DNA of 38,032 nucleotides from Nakamurella sp. (GCA_017848755.1 JAFIHI010000148.1:1-38032), one strand, 5' to 3'. Shown: positions 15,082-28,958, numbered from the stretch's first letter. Made by a program: numbers and translations. The notes: generated by a model not told the origin, from the sequence alone.

Positions 15082-16284
15082 ATGAGCAGCGGCGACGTGA
15101 CCAGCAGTGACATGTATGGCAGTGAGCTTGGCATCGACTCGGTGGCGGTGCACGCGGGCCGCGAGGACCTGGCCGCGCTCGGCGTGCACGTTCCGCCGAT
15201 CGACCTGTCCACCACCAACCCGCTGCCGGATATCGAATCCGGCGGGCTCTCCTACGAGTCGATGGCGACCGGCGGACATCCGACCGATGGCGGGTTCGTG
15301 TACCAGCGGCTGTGGAACCCGACGGTGGCGCGCTTCGAGAAGGGCCTGGCCGCGCTGGAGGGTACCGCCGAGGCGGTGGCGTTCGCCTCCGGCATGGCCG
15401 CCGTGACCGCCACCATCCTGGCCGCAGCCCAGGCCGGACCGGGCCGGCACGTCGTCGCGGTGCGCCCGCTGTACGGCGGCACCGACCACATTCTCGACAC
15501 GGGACTGCTCGGCACGACGGTGACATACTGTGGGGCGCACGAGGTTTCGCAGTCGATCCGGCCGGATACCTGCCTGGTGATCTTGGAGACCCCGGCGAAC
15601 CCGACGCTGGAGCTCGTCGACCTCGGGGCCGTGCGAGTGGCCGCCGGCGATGTTCCGATCATGGTCGACAACACCTTCGCCACACCGGTTCTGCAGAACC
15701 CGGCGGCCTTCGGCGTCGACCTGGTGCTGCACTCCGCGACGAAATACCTTGGCGGGCATGGTGATGTGCTCGGCGGCGTCGTCGCGGCGCCCGCCGAGTG
15801 GGCGGGCCGGCTGCGCTCGATCCGCGCCATCACCGGTGCGATCCTGCACCCGTTGGGCGGCTACCTGCTGCACCGCGGACTGGCGACGCTGCCGGTCCGG
15901 GTGCGCACCCAGCAGGAGACCGCACGCCGGCTCGCCGAGTGGCTCACCTCGGTGCCGGCGGTGCGGAAGGTGTTCTATCCGGGCCTTGCCGAGTGCGATC
16001 CCGAGGGCCTCGTGGGCAGGCAGATGCGTGGCCCGGGCGCCATGATTTCCCTTGATCTGGCAGGCGGTTTCGCGGAGGCGACCATGCTCACGAAGAACGT
16101 GCGGCTGTTCACGCACGCGGTGTCGCTGGGCGGGGTGGACTCGCTCATCCAGCACCCGGCGGCGCTCACGCACCGGCCGGTCGCACCCGAGGCCCGCCCC
16201 GGTGCCGGCATCGTGCGGCTGTCGATCGGGCTGGAGAGCGCGGAGGACCTGAAGGCGGACCTGGCCCAGGCCCTCGGCATTTGA
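15082..16284 (+). CDS. Cys/Met-metabolism PLP-dependent enzyme (trans-sulfuration family)
   Basis: This 400-aa fold-type I PLP enzyme is of the cystathionine gamma-synthase/lyase family. Visible features are the N-terminal TTNPL opening, the PLP-phosphate loop FASGMAAVTATIL, VRPLYGGTDHIL, the strand IMVDNTFATPVLQNP with its PLP aspartate, the lysine in HSATKYLGGHGDVLGG, and the C-terminal arginine in GAGIVRLSIGLE. The Cys typical of methionine gamma-lyase (YGCT) is Gly here (YGGT), so a synthase or cystathionine lyase activity is likelier than methionine degradation. Regulation by the divergent Lrp protein suggests an amino-acid-responsive role. No strong ribosome-binding site is visible. Confidence 0.88.
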   Translation: MSSGDVTSSDMYGSELGIDSVAVHAGREDLAALGVHVPPIDLSTTNPLPDIESGGLSYESMATGGHPTDGGFVYQRLWNPTVARFEKGLAALEGTAEAVAFASGMAAVTATILAAAQAGPGRHVVAVRPLYGGTDHILDTGLLGTTVTYCGAHEVSQSIRPDTCLVILETPANPTLELVDLGAVRVAAGDVPIMVDNTFATPVLQNPAAFGVDLVLHSATKYLGGHGDVLGGVVAAPAEWAGRLRSIRAITGAILHPLGGYLLHRGLATLPVRVRTQQETARRLAEWLTSVPAVRKVFYPGLAECDPEGLVGRQMRGPGAMISLDLAGGFAEATMLTKNVRLFTHAVSLGGVDSLIQHPAALTHRPVAPEARPGAGIVRLSIGLESAEDLKADLAQALGI

Positions 16285-16313
16285 CCGCCCGGTCAGCCCT
16301 AGCCCCGGGCTCC

Positions 16314-16436
16314 CTCGGGGTGTGAATGTAACCGGGATATTCCGGACAGAATGCTGCTAGACGCACACCCTCTGGCCTGAGAGTGTGAGTGCTGCAGCAA
16401 AGTGTCGCATTTGTCCCGGTTACATACACACTCGAG
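16314..16436. mobile_element. 123 bp TIR-flanked element (MITE or IS remnant) or bidirectional terminator
   Basis: The ends are imperfect inverted repeats: the core GTGTGAATGTAACCGGGA (16320-16337) against TCCCGGTTACATACACAC (16414-16431) has one mismatch, extended outward by CTCG/CGAG. The interior holds a second hairpin, CACACCCTC / GAGAGTGTG, and no open frame. It lies exactly between the convergent PLP-enzyme and rnhA genes. The TIRs read like IS ends, but no transposase or clear target duplication is seen. The alternative is a large terminator. Confidence 0.5.
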
Positions 16437-16449
16437 TTCGATGGTGTGG

Positions 16450-17097
16450 TCAATCGAAAAGCGTGGGCGCCTCTGGGGTTTCGCGATCCGGGTATGACGC
16501 AGTTCGGCGGCGGGCGGGTTCGTTGATCTCTGGGCCGGGGGGCTGCGTGCCCACCGATCGTCCCGTCGCTTGCTCCGCCGGTCGCCCCGCTGTGAGCACG
16601 TCGCGCCCGGTCCGCCCGGCGCCCGCGATGCCAGGGCCCGGGTCAGGGGCACGGCCTGCTTGATACGCGCACGCCGCGCCGTTGGCCAGCCGGTCGGCCT
16701 GCTCGTTCAGCCCGTGCCCCGCGTGCCCCCGCACCCAACGGAAGTCGATCCGCCGCCCCGCGGCGCGAGCCTTCGTCATCTCAGCATCCAAGGCCTGCAG
16801 CAGTTCGAGGTTCGCGATCGGCTTCCCGTCGGCCTTCCGCCAGCCGCGCCTCTTCCACCCGGGCATCCATTCCGTGATGGACTTGATGGCGTACTGACTG
16901 TCGCAGCAGATGACGAGATCCTCTGCCAGGTGCGATGTTTGGCGCAGGAGGTCGAGCACGGCCGTGAGCTCGCCCTGGTTGTTGGTGCCGTGCGGCCACC
17001 CGCCGGCAGCCCATCGGTCGGCATCGATGTACCAGCCCCACCCGGCTGGCCCGGGGTTGCCGAGCGCGGAGCCGTCGGCGCCGGCGGTGATCGTCAC
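16450..17097 (-). CDS. rnhA: Ribonuclease HI with C-terminal extension
   Basis: RNase HI cleaves the RNA strand of RNA-DNA hybrids. All catalytic residues are present when counted from the GTG at 17097: Asp8 (ADGS), Glu43 (NNQGELTAV), Asp66 (CDSQYAI), His125 (RGHAGHG) and Asp135 (EQADRLA). The catalytic domain ends near residue 140. The remaining 75 aa are a Pro/Gly/Ala-rich tail ending TLFD, without the acid-phosphatase domain of mycobacterial RNase H fusions. GTG at 17103 is an alternative start; AGGA upstream favours 17097. The last part of the gene contains a copy of the dispersed repeat. The CRISPR-like repeats lie just upstream. Confidence 0.92.
   Translation of the reverse strand: MTITAGADGSALGNPGPAGWGWYIDADRWAAGGWPHGTNNQGELTAVLDLLRQTSHLAEDLVICCDSQYAIKSITEWMPGWKRRGWRKADGKPIANLELLQALDAEMTKARAAGRRIDFRWVRGHAGHGLNEQADRLANGAACAYQAGRAPDPGPGIAGAGRTGRDVLTAGRPAEQATGRSVGTQPPGPEINEPARRRTASYPDRETPEAPTLFD
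16493..16505 (+). repeat. Copy of dispersed TATGACGNNGTTC motif
   Basis: Exact core (TATGACGCAGTTC) with CCGGG before it and a GC-rich tail after it, overlapping the non-catalytic C-terminal tail of rnhA. Confidence 0.65.
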
Positions 17098-17148
17098 GCG
17101 CACGATCCTGCCACGTGCTCGCCCGCGAGCGGTGAACGGCGTCATCTC

Positions 17149-17299
17149 CGCGCGCCCCGCCCCCGCGCGAGAGTTGGTGAATACGCGGACTCGGCCGACG
17201 GCGTGACCTCGCGCGCCCCGCCCCCGCGCGGGAGTGAGCTGGCCCACGCCGCCAGATCACCGGCACCGGCCGCGCGCCCCGCCCCCGCGCGGGAGTGAG
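17149..17299. CRISPR. CRISPR-like micro-array: three 29 nt repeats, two 32 nt spacers
   Basis: Repeats lie at 17149-17177, 17210-17238 and 17271-17299, an exact 61 bp period. The last two are identical over 29 nt (CGCGCGCCCC... ending GGGAGTGAG). The first shares the first 21 nt and differs at three of the last eight. The spacers (17178-17209 and 17239-17270) are both 32 nt and unrelated to each other, so this is not an ordinary minisatellite. Period, lengths and the GC-rich partly palindromic repeat fit type I-E arrays, probably read on the minus strand. No cas gene lies in the window. Confidence 0.45.
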
Positions 17300-17459
17300 A
17301 CGTTCGGAGGTGGTGGCTGTGGCCCCTAGCGCGGGGCGGGCGGCGGGGTCATCATGGCGGAAGACACCGCTGGAGAACCAGGCAGTCTCGCCAGGCCGGT
17401 GTGTCGGCCCGATCCGGCGGTGTCCGCCGAAAGGGACGCCAACCGAAGGGAGCCGCGCG

Positions 17460-17699
17460 ATGACCAGGATTCCGCCGACCGTCGATTGGTCGGCTGAGGT
17501 GCCGGATGCGGATGTGGCGCCGGAGTTCGCGCCGGACGAGCCCGCCGATCCGGAGGAGCCGGACACCTTGGCCCCGGATGCCGACGCGCAAGGGCCTACA
17601 GCCGAATCAGCCGAATCCGGTGAGGCAAACCCCGTCGATGTGGCAGAGCAGCAGGAAGTGGTCGGCGACGAGGACGACGACTACAACCGCGACGAGTGA
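17460..17699 (+). CDS. Small acidic protein, conserved actinobacterial type, function unknown
   Basis: This 79-aa protein is very rich in Asp, Glu, Pro and Ala (PEFAPDEPADPEEPDTLAPDADAQGP) and ends in an acidic DEDDDYNRDE tail. It has no membrane segment, signal peptide or fold-like hydrophobic pattern, so it is probably disordered. The ATG has GGGAG 8 nt upstream; an in-frame extension to about 17295 exists but lacks a ribosome-binding site and protein-like composition. Similar short acidic proteins recur in this bacterial group, but I know no function. It is followed by a hairpin 100 bp downstream. Confidence 0.7.
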   Translation: MTRIPPTVDWSAEVPDADVAPEFAPDEPADPEEPDTLAPDADAQGPTAESAESGEANPVDVAEQQEVVGDEDDDYNRDE

Positions 17700-17799
17700 A
17701 AGCCACGACTCGTGACGATCGAAACGGAGTGCGACAGATCCGGGGGCGGTCGGCGTGAGGTGTAGCGGAATCGGGTGACGGCCGGTTCGAGCGCCCCGC

Positions 17800-17824
17800 C
17801 CCTTCCGGCTCATACCCGGAAGGG
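17800..17824 (+). terminator. Hairpin downstream of acidic-protein gene
   Basis: Perfect 9 bp stem CCCTTCCGG / CCGGAAGGG with 7 nt loop CTCATAC. There is no T-run, as is common for actinobacterial terminators. The loop is identical to that of the hairpin at 18311-18349. Confidence 0.55.
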
Positions 17825-18310
17825 ACGCGGAAGCGCCGCGCTGTCGAGCGGCAAGAATCCGGCGGCTACGCAGTGGGTACCCACCGGACACCTGCCAGTA
17901 TCGGAGCGCTCGGATGCGGAATCTGGGACCTTCGTCGGCGTGTCGCACGAACACGCCGGAGTGCTTCGGAATTGGTGCCGCTGACCTCTTGCCCCCCGCG
18001 TGCGGACCGGCTAGAAATATCCCTACACAGCGCGGATCGATGCGGAAAGCCGGGGAGACTCGACCATCTGCAGTCGGGACGCGAGGTGTGTCGGATGGCT
18101 CCGAGGCCGGCCTGTCATGGCGATCGCAGCGACGCGCGTCGTCTCCGGGAAACCGGGAGGGCTCGGAAGAAGTGCCGTTCGGCTGCGCGGTACCCCGCGC
18201 TCGCGGATCCGGCTTCGGCTGGAGACGTAGGGCGTGAGCCGGGTGTCACAGCCCGGCGCCCGCCGCCGCTGCGGAATACGCCGGTCGGCGAGGCGAGGGA
18301 ACGCGCACAG

Positions 18311-18349
18311 CGGGGCCTCTTTTCGACTCATACTCGAAAAGGGGCCCCG
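18311..18349. terminator. Strong hairpin downstream of psuG
   Basis: 16 bp stem (CGGGGCCTCTTTTCGA / TCGAAAAGGGGCCCCG, one mismatch) with loop CTCATAC. It lies 41 bp after the psuG stop on the minus strand and is a likely terminator of the psuK-psuG operon. Confidence 0.65.
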
Positions 18350-18389
18350 CACCCATTTCGGGGGCATTCGCCGACCATGGGTTGGGCCG

Positions 18390-19334
18390 TCAGCGCGACT
18401 GTGCGGTCAGGGCGGTGAAGGCCTTGGCGACCTCGGCGCCGAGCCGCGCGTTGTTCTCGACGAGCGCGATGTTCGCGGTGAGCGACGCACCGCCGGTGAT
18501 CTCCACGATGCGGCCAAGCAGGAACGGCGTCGCGTCCTTGCCGTGGATCGCGTTTTTTTCCATGTCCGCGAGGGCCTGCTCGATGATTCCGTCGATCTGG
18601 TCGGCGGGGATCTCGTCGGCCTCCGGGATCGGGTTGACGACGGACACGCCTCCGCCGATGCCCAGATCCCACTTCGCCTTCATGACTGCGGCCACCTCGG
18701 AAGGTGTGTCCACCCGCATCGGTGCGGCATGGCCGCTGCTGCGCGAGAAGAACGCAGGGAACTCGTCGGTGCCATAGGCGAGTACGGGGACCTCGAGGGT
18801 TTCCAGCGTTTCCAGGGTCAGTCCGATGTCCAGGATGGACTTCACGCCGGCGGAGATCACCGCCACGCTGGTGTGCGAGAGCTCGGTGAGATCGGCGCTG
18901 GTGTCGAAGGTCTGCTGCGCGCCGCGGTGCACGCCGCCGAGCCCGCCGGTGACGAACGTGGTGATCCCCGCGAGCGAGGCGAGCCGCATGGTCGCCGCGA
19001 CCGTGGTCGCTCCGTGCAGCCCGCGGGCCATCACGTACGGCAGATCGCGGACGGATACCTTGAGCACGTTCTCGTCGCTAGCCAAGAGTTCCAGCGCATC
19101 CGCGTCGAGGCCGATGTGCGGCTTTCCGCCGAGCAGCGCGATCGTCGCCGGGACAGCCCCGCCGTCGCGGATGATTCTCTCCACCGTCGTCGCCATCTGC
19201 ACGTTCTGCGGGTACGGCATCCCGTGGCTGATGATCGTCGACTCCAGCGCGACGACGGGCCGGCCGTCGGCCAGGGCGGCGACGACCTCGTCGGTCATGG
19301 CCAGGCCGGGGTGCGGGGTGCGGGCGGTGCTCAT
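18390..19334 (-). CDS. psuG: Pseudouridine-5'-phosphate glycosidase
   Basis: This 314-aa enzyme splits pseudouridine 5'-phosphate into uracil and ribose 5-phosphate. The family core is complete: VALESTIISHGMPYPQN near the N-terminus, ATIALLGGKPHIGLD, TTVAATMRLASLAGITTFVTGGLGGVHRGAQQTFDTSADL, VISAGVKSILDI with the catalytic lysine, VLAYGTDEFPAF and a C-terminal SLTANIALVENNARLGAEVA. The ATG overlaps the kinase stop (ATGA) and is preceded by CAGGAG. With the kinase upstream it forms the two-step route that recycles pseudouridine from RNA turnover. Confidence 0.97.
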   Translation of the reverse strand: MSTARTPHPGLAMTDEVVAALADGRPVVALESTIISHGMPYPQNVQMATTVERIIRDGGAVPATIALLGGKPHIGLDADALELLASDENVLKVSVRDLPYVMARGLHGATTVAATMRLASLAGITTFVTGGLGGVHRGAQQTFDTSADLTELSHTSVAVISAGVKSILDIGLTLETLETLEVPVLAYGTDEFPAFFSRSSGHAAPMRVDTPSEVAAVMKAKWDLGIGGGVSVVNPIPEADEIPADQIDGIIEQALADMEKNAIHGKDATPFLLGRIVEITGGASLTANIALVENNARLGAEVAKAFTALTAQSR

Positions 19335-20593
19335 GCGGTTCTCTCCTGGGTGCTCGTGTGGTGCGATGCGGTGGTCCGGCGCGGCGGGGCAGCCGCGGTG
19401 GGCCTGGCCGGCACGGCGGAAGGCGCCGCCGCGGGTGCCGATCCCGGCGGAGCCGCGGGTGCGGATCCCGGCCGCGCCGCGGGCGCGGATGCCAGGGCGG
19501 ACGCCACCAGTCGGGGGGTGAGGTCGCGGCGCACGGTCTCCTCGCTCGCGATGGTCAACGCGGCCGCGGCGTGGCCGAACCGGGCGGCATCGATTGGGTC
19601 GGCGCCGCCGAGCAGGGCGTGGCAGAACGCGCCGAGGAGCGCGTCGCCGGCGCCCGTCACATCGACCACCGCGGCGCGGCCGGCGGGGATGCGGTGGGCA
19701 CCGTTCGGCCCGCTGAGCAGCGAGCCCGCCGCGCCCAGGCGGATCCAGACGTAGGTGACGCCGCTCGCGTGCAGTGCCGCCGCGGCCGCGCGAAGCTCGG
19801 TGTCGCTCCCCGCCGGCAGCCCCGTCAGCGCCGTCACCTCGTCGCGATTGGGTGTGATGAGGTAGACCGGGTGTGCGCGGTCGAACAGGCCCGGAATCGC
19901 AGCGAGCATGGCCGCCTTCGGCACGCTCACCGGCTCGATCACCGTCCGTACTCCGGCCGAGGCCGCGAGATTCCGCGCGTAGCTGAGGGTTTCGGCCGCC
20001 AGGTTACCGTCCAGCACCAGCAGCTCCGCGCTGCAGATCACATCGCGGGCGGCGTCCACCTGAGCCGGGCCGAGTTCGGCTGTGGCCGCCATATCGGAGA
20101 CCGCGACCACGAGTTCGCCGTCCCGATCCAGCACCGCGGTGTACGTCCCGGTGGCCGTCGCGGTGCGATATACATGGTCGAGATGCACTCCCGCGTCAGC
20201 GGTCTCGCGAATCAGCATGTCACCCAAGGGGTCTCGTCCAACGGCCGCCACCAGGTACACGCGGGTGCCCAGCCGCGCAAGGTTTTCCGCGATGTTGCGC
20301 CCGACTCCGCCGGGGGACATGGCCGCCCGGCCAGGGTTGCTGGTGCCCGGCACCGCGCGGGCGGCGCTGCGCGCCTTGATGTCCATGTTCGCGCCGCCGA
20401 CTACCACTACACCCGGCTGCTCCGCGAGCAGGTACCCGCGGCCGAGGATCACGCCCTTCTTGCCGAGGTTGGACAGGTGCACGTTCACCGCCGCCCGCGT
20501 CGATCCGAGCCGCTCCGCGATCGCATCCGAACTCATCATCGGATTGCCGCGCAGCAGACCGACGATCTGCCGCTCCCGATCCGTCAACGCCAT
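19331..20593 (-). CDS. psuK: Pseudouridine kinase with N-terminal winged helix
   Basis: This 420-aa PfkB-family kinase phosphorylates pseudouridine for PsuG. Residues of about 1-55 are a winged helix (LTDRERQIVGLLRGNPMMSSDAIAERLGSTRAAVNVHLSNLGKKGVI), so the protein may also regulate its own operon. The kinase domain shows VVVVGGANMDIKA, PGGVGRNIAENLARLG, and the catalytic loop DVTGAGDALLGAF with its aspartate. The last 60 aa are an Ala/Pro/Ser repeat-like tail (APAARPGSAPAAPPGSAP) not needed for the fold. The ATG lies 7 nt after TATTGT, suggesting a leaderless transcript, with an AT-rich palindrome immediately upstream. Confidence 0.95.
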   Translation of the reverse strand: MALTDRERQIVGLLRGNPMMSSDAIAERLGSTRAAVNVHLSNLGKKGVILGRGYLLAEQPGVVVVGGANMDIKARSAARAVPGTSNPGRAAMSPGGVGRNIAENLARLGTRVYLVAAVGRDPLGDMLIRETADAGVHLDHVYRTATATGTYTAVLDRDGELVVAVSDMAATAELGPAQVDAARDVICSAELLVLDGNLAAETLSYARNLAASAGVRTVIEPVSVPKAAMLAAIPGLFDRAHPVYLITPNRDEVTALTGLPAGSDTELRAAAAALHASGVTYVWIRLGAAGSLLSGPNGAHRIPAGRAAVVDVTGAGDALLGAFCHALLGGADPIDAARFGHAAAALTIASEETVRRDLTPRLVASALASAPAARPGSAPAAPPGSAPAAAPSAVPARPTAAAPPRRTTASHHTSTQERTA

Positions 20594-20618
20594 GCTTACT
20601 ACAATAAGGCTAGCTTAT
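20594..20618 (-). promoter_or_regulatory. psuK leaderless promoter and candidate operator
   Basis: On the minus strand TATTGT ends 7 nt before the psuK ATG, placing transcription start at the start codon. It overlaps an inverted repeat ATAAG-gctag-CTTAT (20604-20618) within a markedly AT-rich patch. Autoregulation by PsuK's winged helix is an inference. Confidence 0.55.
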
Positions 20619-20645
20619 GCTATTAAGCAAGGCTTTAGGTCAGGA

Positions 20646-20687
20646 CCCGTGAACACCGTCATAGTCGACTATGACGCTGTTCACGGG
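20646..20687. terminator. 42 bp near-perfect palindrome made of two inverted repeat copies
   Basis: Arms of 21 nt with one mismatch and no spacer (left CCCGTGAACACCGTCATAGTC). Each arm is one exact TATGACGNNGTTC copy (minus 20651-20663, plus 20670-20682), head to head. It lies 16 bp after the gdhA stop and 53 bp upstream of psuK, so it can act as the gdhA terminator. It resembles a REP-type pair. Confidence 0.6.
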
Positions 20688-20702
20688 CCGGGCCGTGACG
20701 GA

Positions 20703-26835
<6,133 letters not shown>

Positions 26836-26865
26836 GCGGCGCCTGGGTAACGCGCTCCGCCCGGG

Positions 26866-27075
26866 TTACTTGTTCTCGCCCGCGAGCTTGTCGACGAGCC
26901 CGCTGATCGCGCTCTCGGCCTTGTCGACCTGCTCCTGGTGCCCGATCTTGCCCGCGACGAAGTCACCGGCCTTCTCGACACCCTGCTTGATCTGCTCGGA
27001 GTGCTCGCCGACGAAATCGGCGGCCTTGTCCTGAAGTTCCTCGGCCTTGTCCTTCAGCCCGTCGAAGTCCACCAT
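26866..27075 (-). CDS. MT0933-like antitoxin family protein
   Basis: This 69-aa charged helical protein (MVDFDGLKDKAEELQDKAADFVGEH... KAGDFVAGKIG) matches the MT0933-like antitoxin family of mycobacteria and relatives, repeats of Lys/Ala/Asp-rich amphipathic helices. A strong AAGGAGG lies 5 nt before the ATG. In M. tuberculosis the family member is paired with a downstream toxin. Here the neighbours are HrpA (convergent) and a DUF1089 protein 34 bp upstream on the same strand, so it is an orphan or has another role, such as a stress protein. Confidence 0.8.
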   Translation of the reverse strand: MVDFDGLKDKAEELQDKAADFVGEHSEQIKQGVEKAGDFVAGKIGHQEQVDKAESAISGLVDKLAGENK

Positions 27076-27108
27076 GTCAGCCTCCTTGGCGCCGCGGATG
27101 TAGGACCG

Positions 27109-27696
27109 CTAGCTTATCCGCTCGGTCAGGCCCTCGCTGCGCACGAACAGGCCGTCGCCGTCCACCAGCATGTGACGCTCGCCGTGCGGACCGGCGTAGG
27201 CGATGAGCACGCCGTCGTCCGTGATCGCCTCGGTGCGCCCGTGGCGGACGACCGGCGTCACGGTGAGGTCCGGCAGGCTGATCGACGCCACCGTGACCTC
27301 CGCCTCCGCGCCGATCGTCCGCTGCAGGCCGAGTCGGCGAACCGGCAGGGACGCGGAGAACGCCGAAGCCGCGACGTACACGTCGACCGCGTCGCGCAGG
27401 GCTGGCTGCGTGGTTGACCCGGCGACGCTCTCGGCGATCCACGGGCCGCCGGGGCTGCGGGTGAGGGTCAGTGATCGCTCTCCGTGCAGATCGTCGCTAC
27501 GGACCGTGATCCGGCGTGTGCGGCCCTCGTTGTCGACGACCACCGAATACGAGGCGCCGAACGCGGGCTCCCGGGTCGAGACGATGTATCCCGTCGCCCG
27601 CATCGCCAGTTCGTTCAGGGCGACTCGGACGGATTCGACCGTGCTCCCGTCGGGGGAGGAGTAGCTGAGCATTCTCGCAGTCATCGGCTCTGTCAC
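27109..27696 (-). CDS. Putative glycolipid-binding protein (DUF1089 family)
   Basis: This 195-aa protein matches the putative glycolipid-binding (DUF1089) family: WIAESVAGSTTQPALRDAVDVYVAASAFSASLPVRRLGL and the beta-rich VTVASISLPDLTVTPVVRHGRTEAI are the conserved parts. There is no signal peptide or membrane segment. Start GTG 27696 is chosen because TACCGT lies exactly 7 nt upstream (leaderless); ATG at 27684 is the alternative. It is probably co-transcribed with the MT0933-like gene 34 bp downstream and is divergent from copD. Confidence 0.8.
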   Translation of the reverse strand: MTEPMTARMLSYSSPDGSTVESVRVALNELAMRATGYIVSTREPAFGASYSVVVDNEGRTRRITVRSDDLHGERSLTLTRSPGGPWIAESVAGSTTQPALRDAVDVYVAASAFSASLPVRRLGLQRTIGAEAEVTVASISLPDLTVTPVVRHGRTEAITDDGVLIAYAGPHGERHMLVDGDGLFVRSEGLTERIS

Positions 27697-27758
27697 GTGG
27701 GCTACGGTAGCGCCCTTTGGCGGCCCGCGTGGCACCGGTCCATGCGACGATGGGCGGC

Positions 27759-28877
27759 ATGACGGATCGCGCGACCCCGGCCGGTTGCCCGCCGCCGGAT
27801 TCGACCTCGGAGATGACGTCGTTCGGCGCCGCACCGGCTCCGGAGGGCGATGCGCGGGTACGGTTCGCTGGGGTGTTGCGGCGCGGTGGGGTGTTCGTCG
27901 CTCTGGTGGTGGCCGCCGGGGTCGTGGCCGTGGTGGTGGGGTCGGCGATCACCGAGCCGTCGGTGATCGCCGGCCTGGTCCCCGGCCCGCTGGTGCGGTA
28001 CGGCATCCCGGTCGCCCGCGTGCTGCTCGATTTCGGCGCCGCGGCCGCGGTCGGCTTGGCGCTGGTGCCGAAACTGCTGGGCTTCGACCGGCCGGAGCGC
28101 ACCGAACCCGTGTTGGCGCCCGCCCGTCGGTACGCGGCGTGGGCCTCGGCGCTCTGGACGGTGACGGCGCTGGCGTCTGTCGTGCTGCTGACCGCCGAGC
28201 TCGCGCCCGGCGAGGTCGTGACGCCGGCCGCCGTGTGGCGTTACATCGGGTCGATCGCGGCGGGCAAGGGTCTGATGCTGTCGGCCGTATGCGGCGCGAT
28301 CTCGTGGTGGCTTTCGCGGCTGTCCGTCCGGCATGGGGAGAAGGTTCCGGCGGAATTACGTGCCGGCGTGGCCCTTTTCGGCCTGCTGCCGTTGCCGCTC
28401 ACCGGGCACGCGTCGAACTGGTACTACCACGACCTGTCCATGGTGTCGATGGAGCTGCACGTGACCGGGTCGGCCGCCTGGGCGGGCGGTCTGGCCGCGA
28501 TCGTGCTGCTGCTCGCCCGGCACCGGGATCTGCTCGCCGAGGCGCTGCCACGGTTCTCGAAGCTCGCGACCTGGTGCGTGTTCGTGGTCGGGCTGTCCGG
28601 GATCGCGAACGGACTGATCGAGCTGTACCTGTCGCCGATCACGACACTGCCGTCGTCGCTGTGGGAAACGCGTTACGGCGTCCTGATTCTCGCGAAGGCT
28701 CTGTGTCTCGCAGCGGTCACGCTCATCGCGATCCACGTCCGCCGGCGGATCATGCCGGCACTCGCCACGGGCCGGCGGGCCCCGTTCGCCGCGTGGTGCG
28801 GATGGGAGGTGACGGTGCTCGCCGTGGCGTTCGCCGTGGCCGTGGTGCTCACCCGCGCCGAGGTTGCGCCGTTCTGA
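27759..28877 (+). CDS. CopD-family copper-resistance membrane protein
   Basis: This 372-aa protein has nine or so hydrophobic helices and the CopD domain in its second half (LLPLPLTGHASNWYYHDLSMVSMELHVTGSAAWAGGLAAIVLL), with the conserved histidines and Trp of that family. CopD proteins move copper across the membrane. In many mycobacteria CopD is fused to a C-terminal CtaG/caa3-assembly domain; this protein stops after CopD. The first 30 aa are a polar cytoplasmic lead. It shares a 62 bp divergent gap with the DUF1089 gene. No CopC partner is next to it. Confidence 0.88.
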   Translation: MTDRATPAGCPPPDSTSEMTSFGAAPAPEGDARVRFAGVLRRGGVFVALVVAAGVVAVVVGSAITEPSVIAGLVPGPLVRYGIPVARVLLDFGAAAAVGLALVPKLLGFDRPERTEPVLAPARRYAAWASALWTVTALASVVLLTAELAPGEVVTPAAVWRYIGSIAAGKGLMLSAVCGAISWWLSRLSVRHGEKVPAELRAGVALFGLLPLPLTGHASNWYYHDLSMVSMELHVTGSAAWAGGLAAIVLLLARHRDLLAEALPRFSKLATWCVFVVGLSGIANGLIELYLSPITTLPSSLWETRYGVLILAKALCLAAVTLIAIHVRRRIMPALATGRRAPFAAWCGWEVTVLAVAFAVAVVLTRAEVAPF

Positions 28878-28923
28878 GGCGGTGCCGCTCTGGCGCCCTT
28901 GGGCTCGCGTAGCCTGTTATGTC

Positions 28924-28958
28924 TTGCACAACAGTGAGTTGTGTCTTACACTTCTGGC
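28924..28958 (+). promoter_or_regulatory. Promoter and operator of the BrnT/RHH-like operon
   Basis: TTGCAC (28924-28929), 17 nt spacer, TACACT (28947-28952), then 6 nt to the GTG start, so the message is leaderless. Inverted repeat CACAAC-AGTGA-GTTGTG (28927-28943) fills the spacer and suits repression by the ribbon-helix-helix partner. Confidence 0.7.

Larger units (their letters stand above)
17700..18389. other. 690 bp gene-free region
   Basis: No open frame here has protein-like composition. The stretch carries two hairpins with the same loop (separate entries). Between them, 17825-18310 is mixed sequence with an AT-rich patch, TAGAAATATCCC, near 18012-18023 that could be a promoter for an unannotated small RNA. 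No known riboswitch, tmRNA or RNase P RNA core could be recognised. Confidence 0.5.

Noticed and set aside
18025-18240. Possible cobalamin riboswitch or RNase P RNA suggested by GGAAAGCCGGGGAG and GGGAAACCGGGAGG
   Set aside because: The second conserved boxes and required pairings of these RNAs could not be found, and the downstream gene is on the other strand.
17914-18367. Open frames on both strands in the gap between the acidic protein and psuG
   Set aside because: Composition is not protein-like, no ribosome-binding site is seen, and the minus frame runs through the terminator hairpin.
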